In this document: positions 25,948 to 34,029 of the stretch, one piece after another
Position numbering within the stretch: the stretch's first letter is position 1
Layout of the letters: the number at the start of each line of letters is the position of its first letter
From: Pseudomonadota bacterium
GTDB lineage: Bacteria > Pseudomonadota > Gammaproteobacteria > Steroidobacterales > Steroidobacteraceae
Assembly (NCBI GenBank): GCA_018241425.1
Contig: JAFEDU010000002.1
Location: forward strand, 744,001-808,000
Reading direction: 5' to 3'
DNA length: 64,000 bases
The notes under the pieces: generated by a model
The model's input: only the letters and a program-made list of their open reading frames with translations
Databases searched by the model: none
What the model was told of the DNA's origin: nothing
Translations under genes and position numbers: made by a program

Positions 25948-26691
25948 CTAGGAGTAGAAGCTCGAGGCGAGCGTGCCGATGACCAGCGACCAGCCGTCGA
26001 CCAGCACAAACAGCATCAGCTTGAAGGGCAGCGAAATCAGCACTGGGGACAGCATCATCATGCCCATCGACATGAGCACGCTCGCGACCACCAGGTCGAT
26101 GATCACGAACGGGATGTAGAGCAGGAACCCGATGAGGAAGGCAGTCTTGAGCTCGCTGGTCAGGAACGCAGGCACCAGGATCGTGAGCGGCACGTCCTCC
26201 GGGGTCGCGAATCCCGAGCCCCCGGAGATGCGCACGAAGGTCGCGATGTCGAGCTCACGCGTCTGCCCGAGCATGAACTTCTTCAGTGGTACGACGGCGC
26301 GCTCAAGTGCGACGCTGGCCTCGATCGTGCCGGCGTTGTAGGGCTCGACCGCCGTGGTGTTGATCTGGGTCACGACCGGCGTCATGACGAACAGTGTCAG
26401 GAACAGCGCCAATCCCAGCAGCACCTGGTTCGGCGGTGTCTGGCCGGCGCCGAGCGCCTGGCGCAGGATCCCGAGCACGATCACGATGCGGGTGAACGCG
26501 GTCATCGTCAGGAGCAGCGCCGGCAGCAGCGTCAGCGCGGTCATCAGCGCCAGGAGCTGCAGGCTCAGGGAGTAGCTCTGTCCGCCGCCGGCCGCGGTGT
26601 GGACGGTCAGAGCCGTAAGGCCGTTGTCGGCGAGCGCCGCGGCTGGCAGCAGCAGCGCCGTGGCGAGGGCGATGGATCCGGCGCGCTTCAC
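25948..26691 (-). CDS. fliP: FliP export gate protein
   Basis: FliP is the main subunit of the export channel. 247 residues: a cleavable signal sequence ([14 protein letters not shown], cleaved before DNG), then [40 protein letters not shown] and [16 protein letters not shown]. The conserved C-terminal helices close with [20 protein letters not shown]. Its ATG overlaps the fliO stop by four bases. Confidence 0.97.
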   Translation of the reverse strand: MKRAGSIALATALLLPAAALADNGLTALTVHTAAGGGQSYSLSLQLLALMTALTLLPALLLTMTAFTRIVIVLGILRQALGAGQTPPNQVLLGLALFLTLFVMTPVVTQINTTAVEPYNAGTIEASVALERAVVPLKKFMLGQTRELDIATFVRISGGSGFATPEDVPLTILVPAFLTSELKTAFLIGFLLYIPFVIIDLVVASVLMSMGMMMLSPVLISLPFKLMLFVLVDGWSLVIGTLASSFYS

Positions 26692-27080
26692 AGGCCGAGG
26701 CTCCGGCGCAGGATGGACTGGAAGGTGGGCGCAACCGGGGCCGCGGCAGGCGTTGCCGCAGGCGCGGTCGCGGCGCTCGCCGCACCCTCGGCGAGCACGT
26801 GCAGTGCGCTAACGCGCCCCGGCGCGACGCCCAGGAGCAGCTGCGTCCCGCCCACCCGCACCAGCACGGCGCGCTCCTTGGCGCCCACCGGGACGTCGGC
26901 GAGCACCTCCATGAGCTGCGACGGACGCGGGCTCAGGCCCCGCACCCGGCGCACCACGGCGGCGAGCACCAGCACCAGCGCCAGCACCAGGATGAGCGCG
27001 AGCGCCACGTGCGCAAGCTCGCTCACACCGCCGGTCTGGGCGGCAGGCAGGGAGGGGGGGGCGGCAAACACCGGCTTCAC
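26688..27080 (-). CDS. fliO: FliO export apparatus assembly protein
   Basis: FliO helps assemble the FliP ring. The 130-residue protein has one membrane helix ([20 protein letters not shown], about 23-42) after a short periplasmic N-terminus, then the conserved [20 protein letters not shown], and ends with FQSILRRSL. It overlaps fliN and fliP by four bases each, so the three genes are translationally coupled. Confidence 0.92.
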   Translation of the reverse strand: MKPVFAAPPSLPAAQTGGVSELAHVALALILVLALVLVLAAVVRRVRGLSPRPSQLMEVLADVPVGAKERAVLVRVGGTQLLLGVAPGRVSALHVLAEGAASAATAPAATPAAAPVAPTFQSILRRSLGL

Positions 27081-27409
27081 TTCAGCTTGCGCAGCCGCTC
27101 GGCGGGGCTCACCACGTCGGTGAGGCGGATCCCGAACTTCTCGTTCACGACGACCACCTCGCCGTGGGCGATCAGGGTGCCGTTCACGAAGACATCCAGG
27201 GGCTCGCCGGCGGCCCGGTCGAGCTCCACCACCGAGCCCTGGTTGAGCTTGAGGAGATTGCGGATCGGGATGCGGGTGCGGCCGACCTCCATCGACAGGG
27301 TGACCGGGACATCCAGGATGACCTCCAGGTTCACGTCGCGGGACGCCGGGGCGGCATCGTCGGTGACCTGTTCGAACTCGGCGCGGGCCGCTTCAGCAGG
27401 GGCGTTCAT
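27077..27409 (-). CDS. fliN: FliN C-ring switch protein
   Basis: FliN is the lowest part of the flagellar C-ring and helps direct export substrates. The 110-residue protein carries a complete SpoA domain: VILDVPVTLSMEVGRTRIPI, RNLLKLNQGSVVELDRAAGE, then LIAHGEVVVVNEKFGIRLTD. The N-terminal 30 residues are Ala/Glu-rich. It follows fliM by eight bases. Confidence 0.97.
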   Translation of the reverse strand: MNAPAEAARAEFEQVTDDAAPASRDVNLEVILDVPVTLSMEVGRTRIPIRNLLKLNQGSVVELDRAAGEPLDVFVNGTLIAHGEVVVVNEKFGIRLTDVVSPAERLRKLK

Positions 27410-27417
27410 GGTTGACC

Positions 27418-28422
27418 TCAGACCTTGGGGCTTAGAGCTTCATGGGCGGGGAGTACGGGGCGGCGCAGCCGCTCCTCGATCTTCACGGCCTGCTGGCCGC
27501 GCGACAGCCCGAAGCTGCCACGGAACACCGGGACGTCCTCGGCGCACAGCGTGACTTTGCCGGTGAAGTCGCACGGCAGCACGTCGTCGGGCTTGAGGTT
27601 GAGCAGGGTCTCGAGCGTCACGGAGGTGCCCCCGAGCAGCATGCGCAGCTCGACCTCGGCATCCTCCATCTCGTCGCGCAGGCTCTCGCTCCAGCGCGGG
27701 TCGCGCTCGCGGCGGGTGTTCTGCAGGCCGGCATCGAGCGTCTCGCGCAGCGGCTCGAGCATCGAGTACGGGAGCGTCACGTGCATCTCGCCACCGCCGC
27801 CGGCGAGCTCGATGCGGTGCGCGCTGACCAGCACCGGCTCGTTCGGGGATTCGATCGGCGCGAACTGCGGGTTGACCTCCGACTGCAGGTACTCGAGCTC
27901 GATGCTGGCGACCGGCGACCAGGCGTCGCGCAGGTCCGCGAACACGCTGCGCAGCATCATGTGGATGATGCGCTGCTCGGTGGCCGTGAACTCGCGCCCC
28001 TCGATCTTCCAGGTGCGGCCGTTGCCGCCGAAGAAGTGGTCGACGATCGCGAATACCAGGCTCGGCTCGAGCACCACGAGCCCCGTGCCGCGCAGCGGGG
28101 TCACGCGCACCAGGTTCAGGCTCGTGGGCGTGCTGAGGGTCTGGATGTAGTCTGAGAACTTTTCGACCTTCAGGGGCTTGACCGTGATGTCGGCCGAGCG
28201 CCGCAGCAGGTTGTAGAGGCTGACGCGGAACGAGCGTGCGAAGCGCTCGTTGATCAGCTCCAGGGCCGGCAGTCGTCCGCTCACCGTACGGCGCGGCTCG
28301 CGGAAGTCGTAGTCCTGCACCTCTCCGGGTGCAGCCACGGGCTGGGTATTGACCGCACCGCTGTCGACGGCGTTCATCAGCGCGTCGATCTCGGCGGGCT
28401 CGAGGATCTTTTCGGGCGCCAT
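27418..28422 (-). CDS. fliM: FliM C-ring switch protein
   Basis: FliM binds phospho-CheY and sets rotation direction. 334 residues. Residues 1-20 hold a CheY-binding type segment, here reading LEPAEIDALMNAV. The middle domain contains RFARSFRVSLYNLLRRSADI and GTGLVVLEPSLVFAIVDHFF. The C-terminal SpoA domain contains LRMLLGGTSVTLETLLNLKP. It shows that chemotaxis input is expected, although no che gene is in the window. Confidence 0.97.
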   Translation of the reverse strand: MAPEKILEPAEIDALMNAVDSGAVNTQPVAAPGEVQDYDFREPRRTVSGRLPALELINERFARSFRVSLYNLLRRSADITVKPLKVEKFSDYIQTLSTPTSLNLVRVTPLRGTGLVVLEPSLVFAIVDHFFGGNGRTWKIEGREFTATEQRIIHMMLRSVFADLRDAWSPVASIELEYLQSEVNPQFAPIESPNEPVLVSAHRIELAGGGGEMHVTLPYSMLEPLRETLDAGLQNTRRERDPRWSESLRDEMEDAEVELRMLLGGTSVTLETLLNLKPDDVLPCDFTGKVTLCAEDVPVFRGSFGLSRGQQAVKIEERLRRPVLPAHEALSPKV

Positions 28423-28433
28423 GGCGGTGGCGC

Positions 28434-28931
28434 CTACTGCATTACGAAGCTGGTGAAGTACACCGCTTCGAGCTTGTCGGGATGGCCGCCGGCATCAGTG
28501 AGGACGTGCCGCAGGCTCTCGAGCGCCTCCTTGCGCAGGCCCTCCTTGCCCTCGCGCGTCGACAGCACCGTGTACTTCTGGTTGGCGAACAGCATGAGCA
28601 GCTGATCGCGCACCACCGGGTCGTTGCCCTTCAGCAACTCGATGGTGTGCGGATCACGCGACATCAGCTGCACGGTGACCTGCAGGAAGCGCACCTGCTG
28701 GTCGGACTCGAAGTTCACGACGAACGGCGGGTCCAGGGCGAGGTAGACCGGCGGCAGCGCTGCCTCCACCGGGGGCGGCTTGGGTTTCGCGTGCGCCTGG
28801 GTAAAGTACCAGGCGCCGCCACCGCCGCCGCCGAGGACGACCAGTCCGAGGACCAGGAAGAGGATCAGCTTGCCCTTGCCCTTCTTGGCGGGCGCTTCTG
28901 CACCTGCGGGGGCGGCGGTTGCTTCGGCCAT
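28434..28931 (-). CDS. fliL: FliL basal-body/stator-associated protein
   Basis: FliL is a single-pass inner-membrane protein that rings the stator units. I use the ATG at 28931 (165 aa); the upstream open frame runs through the promoter. A Lys/Gly stretch precedes the membrane helix (LILFLVLGLVVLGGGGGGAW, about 22-41). The periplasmic domain has YLALDPPFVVNF and RFLQVTVQLMSRDPHTIELL. It is the first gene of the fliLMNOPQR-flhBAF-fleN-fliA run and sits behind its own sigma-54 promoter. Confidence 0.95.
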   Translation of the reverse strand: MAEATAAPAGAEAPAKKGKGKLILFLVLGLVVLGGGGGGAWYFTQAHAKPKPPPVEAALPPVYLALDPPFVVNFESDQQVRFLQVTVQLMSRDPHTIELLKGNDPVVRDQLLMLFANQKYTVLSTREGKEGLRKEALESLRHVLTDAGGHPDKLEAVYFTSFVMQ

Positions 28932-28980
28932 CGTCGGAACACTCCATGGGTCCGGCAGTGGTGCCGGCGACAGGGTGTGT

Positions 28981-28997
28981 TGCAACGTGCATGCCAG
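28981..28997 (-). promoter_or_regulatory. Sigma-54 promoter of fliL operon
   Basis: Minus-strand CTGGCATGCACGTTGCA has the GG and GC doublets ten bases apart and fits YTGGCACGRNNNTTGCW at nearly all positions. The predicted start near 28970 leaves a leader of about 39 bases. It directly abuts a perfect inverted repeat at 29000-29029. Confidence 0.85.
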
Positions 28998-28999
28998 CG

Positions 29000-29029
29000 C
29001 GCGAAGCGTGAACTGCCACACGCTTCGCG
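29000..29029. repeat. Perfect 11-bp inverted repeat upstream of the fliL sigma-54 promoter
   Basis: Arms CGCGAAGCGTG (29000-29010) and CACGCTTCGCG (29019-29029) are perfectly complementary, with an 8-base loop. It begins three bases upstream of the -24 element and 105 bases past the fliK stop. No T-tract follows on either strand. It could be an operator, or a hairpin that ends fliK transcription without a U-tract. The rest of the 28932-29134 gap holds only the sigma-54 promoter. Confidence 0.7.
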
Positions 29030-29134
29030 ACCGCATCGGTCGGCTTTTACCCGCGAGGCTGGAGTGCCGGGCCGCGCTGCGGCCCCGGCGACGACGGAAA
29101 TTTGACGCGCGCGCCGCGGGCGCGGCGGCGCGAC

Positions 29135-30484
29135 TCAGGCGTAGGTGTCGATGAGTCCGCGGCGCGCGACCGGAACTGCGACGGCGTTCGCATTCTGTGC
29201 GTTGGCCTGCGCCTGGGTGCCTGAGCCAGACGGGCGCGGGGCCGGCTGCGCATCACGCGGGGCTTCGCGCGAAACCCCCGCATCGGTGAGCGTCATGCCT
29301 TGTGCGGCAAACAGGTCGCGCAGCTGCGGCAGCGCCTGCTGCAGGGCCGTACGAGTCTCGGGCGTGCTGGCGCCAAACCAGACGCTGGCGCTGTCGTCGT
29401 GCACGGAGATCTTCACCTCCACCGGGCCCAGGTGCTCGGGCTGCAGTCGCAGCGAGGCCTCCGTCACGCCCTGGTGGGCGAGCCACACGACGTGCGCGCC
29501 CACCTCGTCGGTCCAGCCAGAGGCCCCGACCGGGGTATGGATGGTGGCGGCCACCGCGCTGGAGGTGGCAGCACCAGCCGCGGCGCCCTCGGCAGCCCCG
29601 GCGGCCGCGAGGTTCGCAAGCGCCGCGCCGGCACCGGGTGCGGCCGTGCCGGACAGCGGGGCGGGGTCGGGCGTGCTGTCCTGGTGCGGCGTCGTGGCGT
29701 CCTCGCCGCTTGCACTAGAGGTCTTGGCGGTCGCCGGTGTTACCGCATCCGCAGTGCCCATTGCCGTCGCCAGGCTGTGCGCAAACGGAGCGGGCCCCTC
29801 CGGAGCCGGGTCGTCTTCGCCCTCCGGTGCGGCCACCTTCGGGGGTGCTGCAGTGCCGGTGGCAGGCGCCGCCCGGGCAACCGTGCCGGCGGACAGGGCG
29901 AGGAGCGCATCGAGCGCCTGCGCCGCGGTGGCATTCACAGGCGCCGCGGTGGCAGCCGTCGCTGCGCCATCGCTGGGCGGTGCGGCCGCGGATTCCGCCG
30001 CGCTGTTTGGAGCCGGGGCGCCTACGGCCAGGAGCGCCAGCGCGGGGTCGGTGGTCGTGGCTGTCGCAGGTGGGGTCTTGGCACGCGCACGTTGTGCCTG
30101 CGGCGGCTGCGCCGCGCGCTGACCTGCGGCCACGGGTGTGTCAGCCGCGGCGGCCGGTGCATCCAGTATCGCCGGGTCCTTGGGCGCCGGGGACTGCAGG
30201 TTCGTCGTGAGGTCCTGGGCGAGGGTCGGTTCCGGGGCGGGCAAGGGCGCCTGCGCGGGCGCCGCGTCCTTGCCGCCGGTCGCGGGCTGCGCGCCGGGAG
30301 CCGCCGGCGGGCGGGAAGTCGCCGAGCCGCTGCCGGCCAGGGCCGCGATACCCTCGGGCGCGAAGGTGGGGGTGCCCGCGGCGACCTGCGGCAGGCGTCC
30401 GGCGGTGGAACTCGTGGCAGGGGCTGCGCCCTTCAGGGACAGCGCGCCGCTGGTGGCGGTGGCGCGGGCAGAACTAATGGCCAT
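29135..30484 (-). CDS. fliK: FliK hook-length control protein
   Basis: FliK measures the hook and triggers the FlhB switch. I use the ATG at 30484 (449 aa), which overlaps the fliJ end by 11 bases. The first 330 residues are low-complexity Ala/Pro/Thr/Gly. The C-terminal Flg_hook domain (about 340-425) has ASLRLQPEHLGPVEVKISVH, SVWFGASTPETRTALQQALP and LRDLFAAQGMTL. The long disordered N-terminal ruler is normal for the family and poorly conserved. Confidence 0.93.
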   Translation of the reverse strand: MAISSARATATSGALSLKGAAPATSSTAGRLPQVAAGTPTFAPEGIAALAGSGSATSRPPAAPGAQPATGGKDAAPAQAPLPAPEPTLAQDLTTNLQSPAPKDPAILDAPAAAADTPVAAGQRAAQPPQAQRARAKTPPATATTTDPALALLAVGAPAPNSAAESAAAPPSDGAATAATAAPVNATAAQALDALLALSAGTVARAAPATGTAAPPKVAAPEGEDDPAPEGPAPFAHSLATAMGTADAVTPATAKTSSASGEDATTPHQDSTPDPAPLSGTAAPGAGAALANLAAAGAAEGAAAGAATSSAVAATIHTPVGASGWTDEVGAHVVWLAHQGVTEASLRLQPEHLGPVEVKISVHDDSASVWFGASTPETRTALQQALPQLRDLFAAQGMTLTDAGVSREAPRDAQPAPRPSGSGTQAQANAQNANAVAVPVARRGLIDTYA

Positions 30485-30929
30485 GGCGGCTTCCTTTGGT
30501 GGCCCACAGTCGTTGCGCGTGGGCGTCGGATTCGGCTTGTTCGGACTTGGCGGCACGCTGCTGCGCAGCCTGCTCCTGGCGGCCGACGATGCGGTTGACC
30601 GCGGCACTGCGGCGCGCCGCGGCGCGCCACTTGCGCAGTTCCTCGGCGTGGTGGCCGCGGGCACGAGCCAGCAGCTCGCGCTGCTCGTTGACCGCCTGCG
30701 CGATGCGCGCGATGAAGCCCTGGTGGATGCGCGCCTGGGCGGCGCTCAGCCCCTGGCGCACCCGCTGCTCGAAGTCGTCCATGTAGGTCGCGCGGTAGCG
30801 CTCGAGCTCGGCGAGCTTGAGCTCGTTCTCCCGCACCTGGCGCTCGCTTTCCGCAAGCGCCACGGCGTGGCGCTGCTCGGTGCGCTCGAACAGCTGCTGC
30901 GCGCTCCTGAGGAGCCGGCTCTGGGTCAT
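30474..30929 (-). CDS. fliJ: FliJ export chaperone-escort protein
   Basis: FliJ is the central stalk-like coiled coil of the export ATPase complex. The 151-residue protein is nearly all helix with heptad-like Leu/Ala spacing and many Arg/Glu/Gln, for example ERQVRENELKLAELERYRA. FliJ members share little sequence identity. The call rests on the coiled coil, the length and the position between fliI and fliK. Confidence 0.88.
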   Translation of the reverse strand: MTQSRLLRSAQQLFERTEQRHAVALAESERQVRENELKLAELERYRATYMDDFEQRVRQGLSAAQARIHQGFIARIAQAVNEQRELLARARGHHAEELRKWRAAARRSAAVNRIVGRQEQAAQQRAAKSEQAESDAHAQRLWATKGSRHGH

Positions 30930-30945
30930 GGCTCACGGCGGCGGC

Positions 30946-32313
30946 TCATGCCGCGGAGCCTTCCGGGAACAGCGCGCCGAGCGCACGCAGGCTCGCGGCG
31001 AGATCGACGCGCTCGCCCATGTCCTGCTGCAGGAACTGCTGGATCGCCGGCCACAGCGCGATGGAGGCATCCACGCGCGCATCGCTGCCGCGCTGGTAGG
31101 CGCCGAGGTTGATCAGCTCGTGGCTGTCCTCGTAGGTCGCGAGCGCGCGCCGGAACTGGCGCGCCAGCCCCAGGTGTGCGGCCGGCGCGATCTCGTGCAT
31201 GGCGCGGCTGATCGAGGCGGTCACGTCGATCGCAGGATACCGGCCGGTTTCGGCGACGCGGCGTGAGAGCACCACGTGGCCATCGAGGATGGCGCGGGCG
31301 GCATCCGCGATGGGATCCTCGAGCGAATCGCTCTCGGTGAGGACGGTATAGAAGGCGGTGATCGATCCCCCGCCGGGCGGCCCGTTGCCGGCCCGCTCGA
31401 CCAGCTGCGGCAGCCGCGCGAACACCGACGGCGGATAACCCTTGGTGGCCGGTGCCTCGCCGATCGCAAGTCCGATTTCGCGCTGGGCCTGGGCGACGCG
31501 CGTGAGGGAGTCCATCAGCAGGAGCACGTTCAGGCCCTGGTCGCGGAAGTACTCCGCCACTGCCGTGGCTACCCAGGCACCGTGCAGGCGCATGAGCGGC
31601 GGGCTGTCGGCGGGGGCCGCGACTACCACCGCACGGGTGCGGTCCTTCGGCCCCAGGATGCGCTCGACGAATTCCTTGACCTCGCGGCCGCGCTCGCCGA
31701 TCAGGCCGACCACGATCACGTCGGCGCTGGTGTAGCGGGCCATCATGCCCATGAGCACGCTCTTGCCGACGCCGCTGCCGGCGAACAGGCCGATGCGCTG
31801 CCCGCGGCCGACGGTGAGGAGCGCGTTGATGGAGCGGATGCCGACGTCGAGCGGCGCGCTGATCGGGGCGCGCGCCAGCGGGTTTATGGGAGCGCCGGTG
31901 AGGCGGACGCGGGCGTCGCACTCGGGCGTCCCGAGGCCGTCCAGCGGCTGCGCCGCCCCGTCGATGATGCGGCCGAGCAGTGCGGCACCCACCGGGATCG
32001 TCCCGGCACCGGGCCGGGGGATGACGCGGGCCTCCGGTCCCAGCCCATGGCTGTCCCCGGTGGGCATGAGGAACAGGCGTCCGGCGGCGAAGCCGACCAC
32101 CTCCGCCTCGATGGTGCCGCCGCCGCGGGCGGTGAGCTGGCAGTGATCGCCGATCGAGGCCTGGCAACCCACGGCCTCCAGGGTGAGGCCCACCATGCGG
32201 GTAAGGGTTCCCTGCACCGGGGGCGGCGGGGTTTCGCGCACCCGGGCGCCCATGCGCCGCAGGTGCTCGGTCCACAGGGCCGGGCGTGGCGTGGCGTGGT
32301 CGCGCGACGTCAC
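30946..32313 (-). CDS. fliI: FliI flagellar export ATPase
   Basis: FliI is the F1-beta-like ATPase that prepares substrates for export. 455 residues, Walker A GLFAGSGVGKS around 175-185, Walker B LLLMDSLTRVAQAQREIGLA, and the type III ATPase segment LGAYQRGSDARVD near the C-terminus. It overlaps fliH by four bases and precedes fliJ by 16. Confidence 0.98.
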   Translation of the reverse strand: MTSRDHATPRPALWTEHLRRMGARVRETPPPPVQGTLTRMVGLTLEAVGCQASIGDHCQLTARGGGTIEAEVVGFAAGRLFLMPTGDSHGLGPEARVIPRPGAGTIPVGAALLGRIIDGAAQPLDGLGTPECDARVRLTGAPINPLARAPISAPLDVGIRSINALLTVGRGQRIGLFAGSGVGKSVLMGMMARYTSADVIVVGLIGERGREVKEFVERILGPKDRTRAVVVAAPADSPPLMRLHGAWVATAVAEYFRDQGLNVLLLMDSLTRVAQAQREIGLAIGEAPATKGYPPSVFARLPQLVERAGNGPPGGGSITAFYTVLTESDSLEDPIADAARAILDGHVVLSRRVAETGRYPAIDVTASISRAMHEIAPAAHLGLARQFRRALATYEDSHELINLGAYQRGSDARVDASIALWPAIQQFLQQDMGERVDLAASLRALGALFPEGSAA

Positions 32314-32966
32314 GGGGTGCCCTCGGGCGGACCGCTCTCGGTCATGCGCCGCGCGGCGCGCTCGTCGCCCATGGCGGAGGCGACCAGTGCCTGGATGCGG
32401 CTCTCGAGGCGCGAGTCGATGCGTGAGTGTTCGGTCTGGATGAGGCAGCCGCCACGGGTGAGGGTGGGGTCCTCCACCAGCTGCCAGGCCCCATCGCCCG
32501 AAGGCAGGGCAAGGCGCTCGCGTACGACGGCAGCGTCCTGGGGATGCAGGCGCACACGCACGTCGCGCGCGCCGAGAGGCAGCTGCTGCAGCCCCTCGCG
32601 CACGACGGCGATGACCTGGGCGGGGTCGGCGTGCAGTTCGCGGCGCGCGAGCTGCGAACCGATCGCGACCGCCAGGGCGAGGAGCGCCTCCTCGACCTCG
32701 GCATCGAGCAGGCGTAGCGGATGGGCGAACTGCTTCAGGATGGAGTCCATGCTCGCGATGCGGGCGTTCAGCTCGCCCATGCGGGTCTGGATCTGGGCCT
32801 CGGCGCGGGCGATGCCGGCCGCATAGGCGGCGGCTTCCGCCTTCTGCGCGGCGGTCGCGGCGGCGCCCGGCGCCTCGTCGCGGCGGCGGCCTACGGCAGG
32901 CCCCTCCATGCGCGGCGGGGACCAGCGCTCGATGGGGCGGGCGGCGCCCGGGGCATGCTCAGACAA
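32310..32966 (-). CDS. fliH: FliH export ATPase regulator
   Basis: FliH binds and restrains FliI and links it to the C-ring. 218 residues: an Ala/Glu-rich helical N-terminal half (about 35-85), then the conserved C-terminal part (LALAVAIGSQLARRELHADP, QVIAVVREGLQQLP, VRLHPQDAAVVRERL). It overlaps fliG by eight bases at its start and fliI by four at its end. Confidence 0.93.
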   Translation of the reverse strand: MSEHAPGAARPIERWSPPRMEGPAVGRRRDEAPGAAATAAQKAEAAAYAAGIARAEAQIQTRMGELNARIASMDSILKQFAHPLRLLDAEVEEALLALAVAIGSQLARRELHADPAQVIAVVREGLQQLPLGARDVRVRLHPQDAAVVRERLALPSGDGAWQLVEDPTLTRGGCLIQTEHSRIDSRLESRIQALVASAMGDERAARRMTESGPPEGTP

Positions 32967-34029
32967 AATCGTCTCCCTTGCCGCCGAGTGCGATCGTGCC
33001 TGCCTCGGAGAGCTTGCGTGCGTTCTGCAGGATGCTCTTCTGCGCCGCTTCGACCTCGGCGATGCGTACCGGACCCTTGGACGCGAGGTCGTCGCGCAGC
33101 AGGTCGGCGGCGCGCTGGGACATGTTCTTGAAGATCTTCTCCTTGAGGGGCTCGTCGGCGCCCTTGAGCGCGAGCAGCAACTCCTCGCCGGGCACCTGGC
33201 GCAGCAGTTCCTGCATGCCGCGGTCGTCGAGCTCGATCAGGTCGTCGAAGACGAAGATCAGGTCCTGGATCGTGGTGGCGAGGGACTGATCGGACTTGCC
33301 GATCTCCTCGATGATCGCCCCCTCGGCGCCGGCCTCCAGGGCAGCGAGGATGCCGGCCGCAGCCTTGGTGCCGCCGAGTACCGTGGAGGTGGTGCCGGCG
33401 GCCTTGCCGCTGAACTGCTTCTCGATAATGTCATCGAGCTCGGACAGCGCACTCGGCTGGACGCCATCGAGCGTCGCGATGCGCACCACGACGTCCGCAC
33501 GGATGGCCGCCGGGAGTGCCGCCAGGATCTCGGCCGCTTGGTCCGGGTCGAGATAAGCGAGCACGATGGCGATCATCTGCGGGTGCTCGAAGCGGATGAC
33601 CTCTGCGACGGCCCGAGGCTCCATCCACTTGAGCGCCTCCAGTCCCTTGGTGGAGCGCGCGATGCTGATTCGATCGATGATCCCGGCGGCGCGATCCTCG
33701 CCCAGTGCGTGCACGAGGGCCTTGCGGACGAACTCGTCGGCGCCGACCCCGACGGAGGTCTGCGATTCGACGTTGGCGGTGAAGTCCTTCAGCACCTGCT
33801 CGACGTCCGAGCGCGATACGTTGGTCATGCGGGCCATCGCGACCCCGACACGCTGGACTTCCTTGGCACCCATGTGCCGCAGGATCTGCGCCGCCTCCTG
33901 TTCGCCCAGGGTGAGCAGGAGGATCGCGGCGCGCTCGGTGCCACTGCGGGCGGCTGCCGCGGCTGCCGCGGGTGCGGCTGCCGGTGGGGGTGCCGCGGCG
34001 GGGGCTGCGGTCTTTGCCGGCTCAGCCAT
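32959..34029 (-). CDS. fliG: FliG rotor switch protein
   Basis: FliG is the rotor protein on which the stators push. 356 residues. An unusual Ala/Pro-rich N-terminal extension (about 30 residues) precedes FliG_N (GTERAAILLLTLGEQEAAQI). The middle domain contains VIRFEHPQMIAIVLAYLDPD. The C-terminal torque domain contains LIFVFDDLIELDDRGMQELL and the charged LLLALKGADEPLKEKIFKNM. It overlaps the fliF and fliH genes by eight bases each. Confidence 0.97.
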   Translation of the reverse strand: MAEPAKTAAPAAAPPPAAAPAAAAAAARSGTERAAILLLTLGEQEAAQILRHMGAKEVQRVGVAMARMTNVSRSDVEQVLKDFTANVESQTSVGVGADEFVRKALVHALGEDRAAGIIDRISIARSTKGLEALKWMEPRAVAEVIRFEHPQMIAIVLAYLDPDQAAEILAALPAAIRADVVVRIATLDGVQPSALSELDDIIEKQFSGKAAGTTSTVLGGTKAAAGILAALEAGAEGAIIEEIGKSDQSLATTIQDLIFVFDDLIELDDRGMQELLRQVPGEELLLALKGADEPLKEKIFKNMSQRAADLLRDDLASKGPVRIAEVEAAQKSILQNARKLSEAGTIALGGKGDDFV

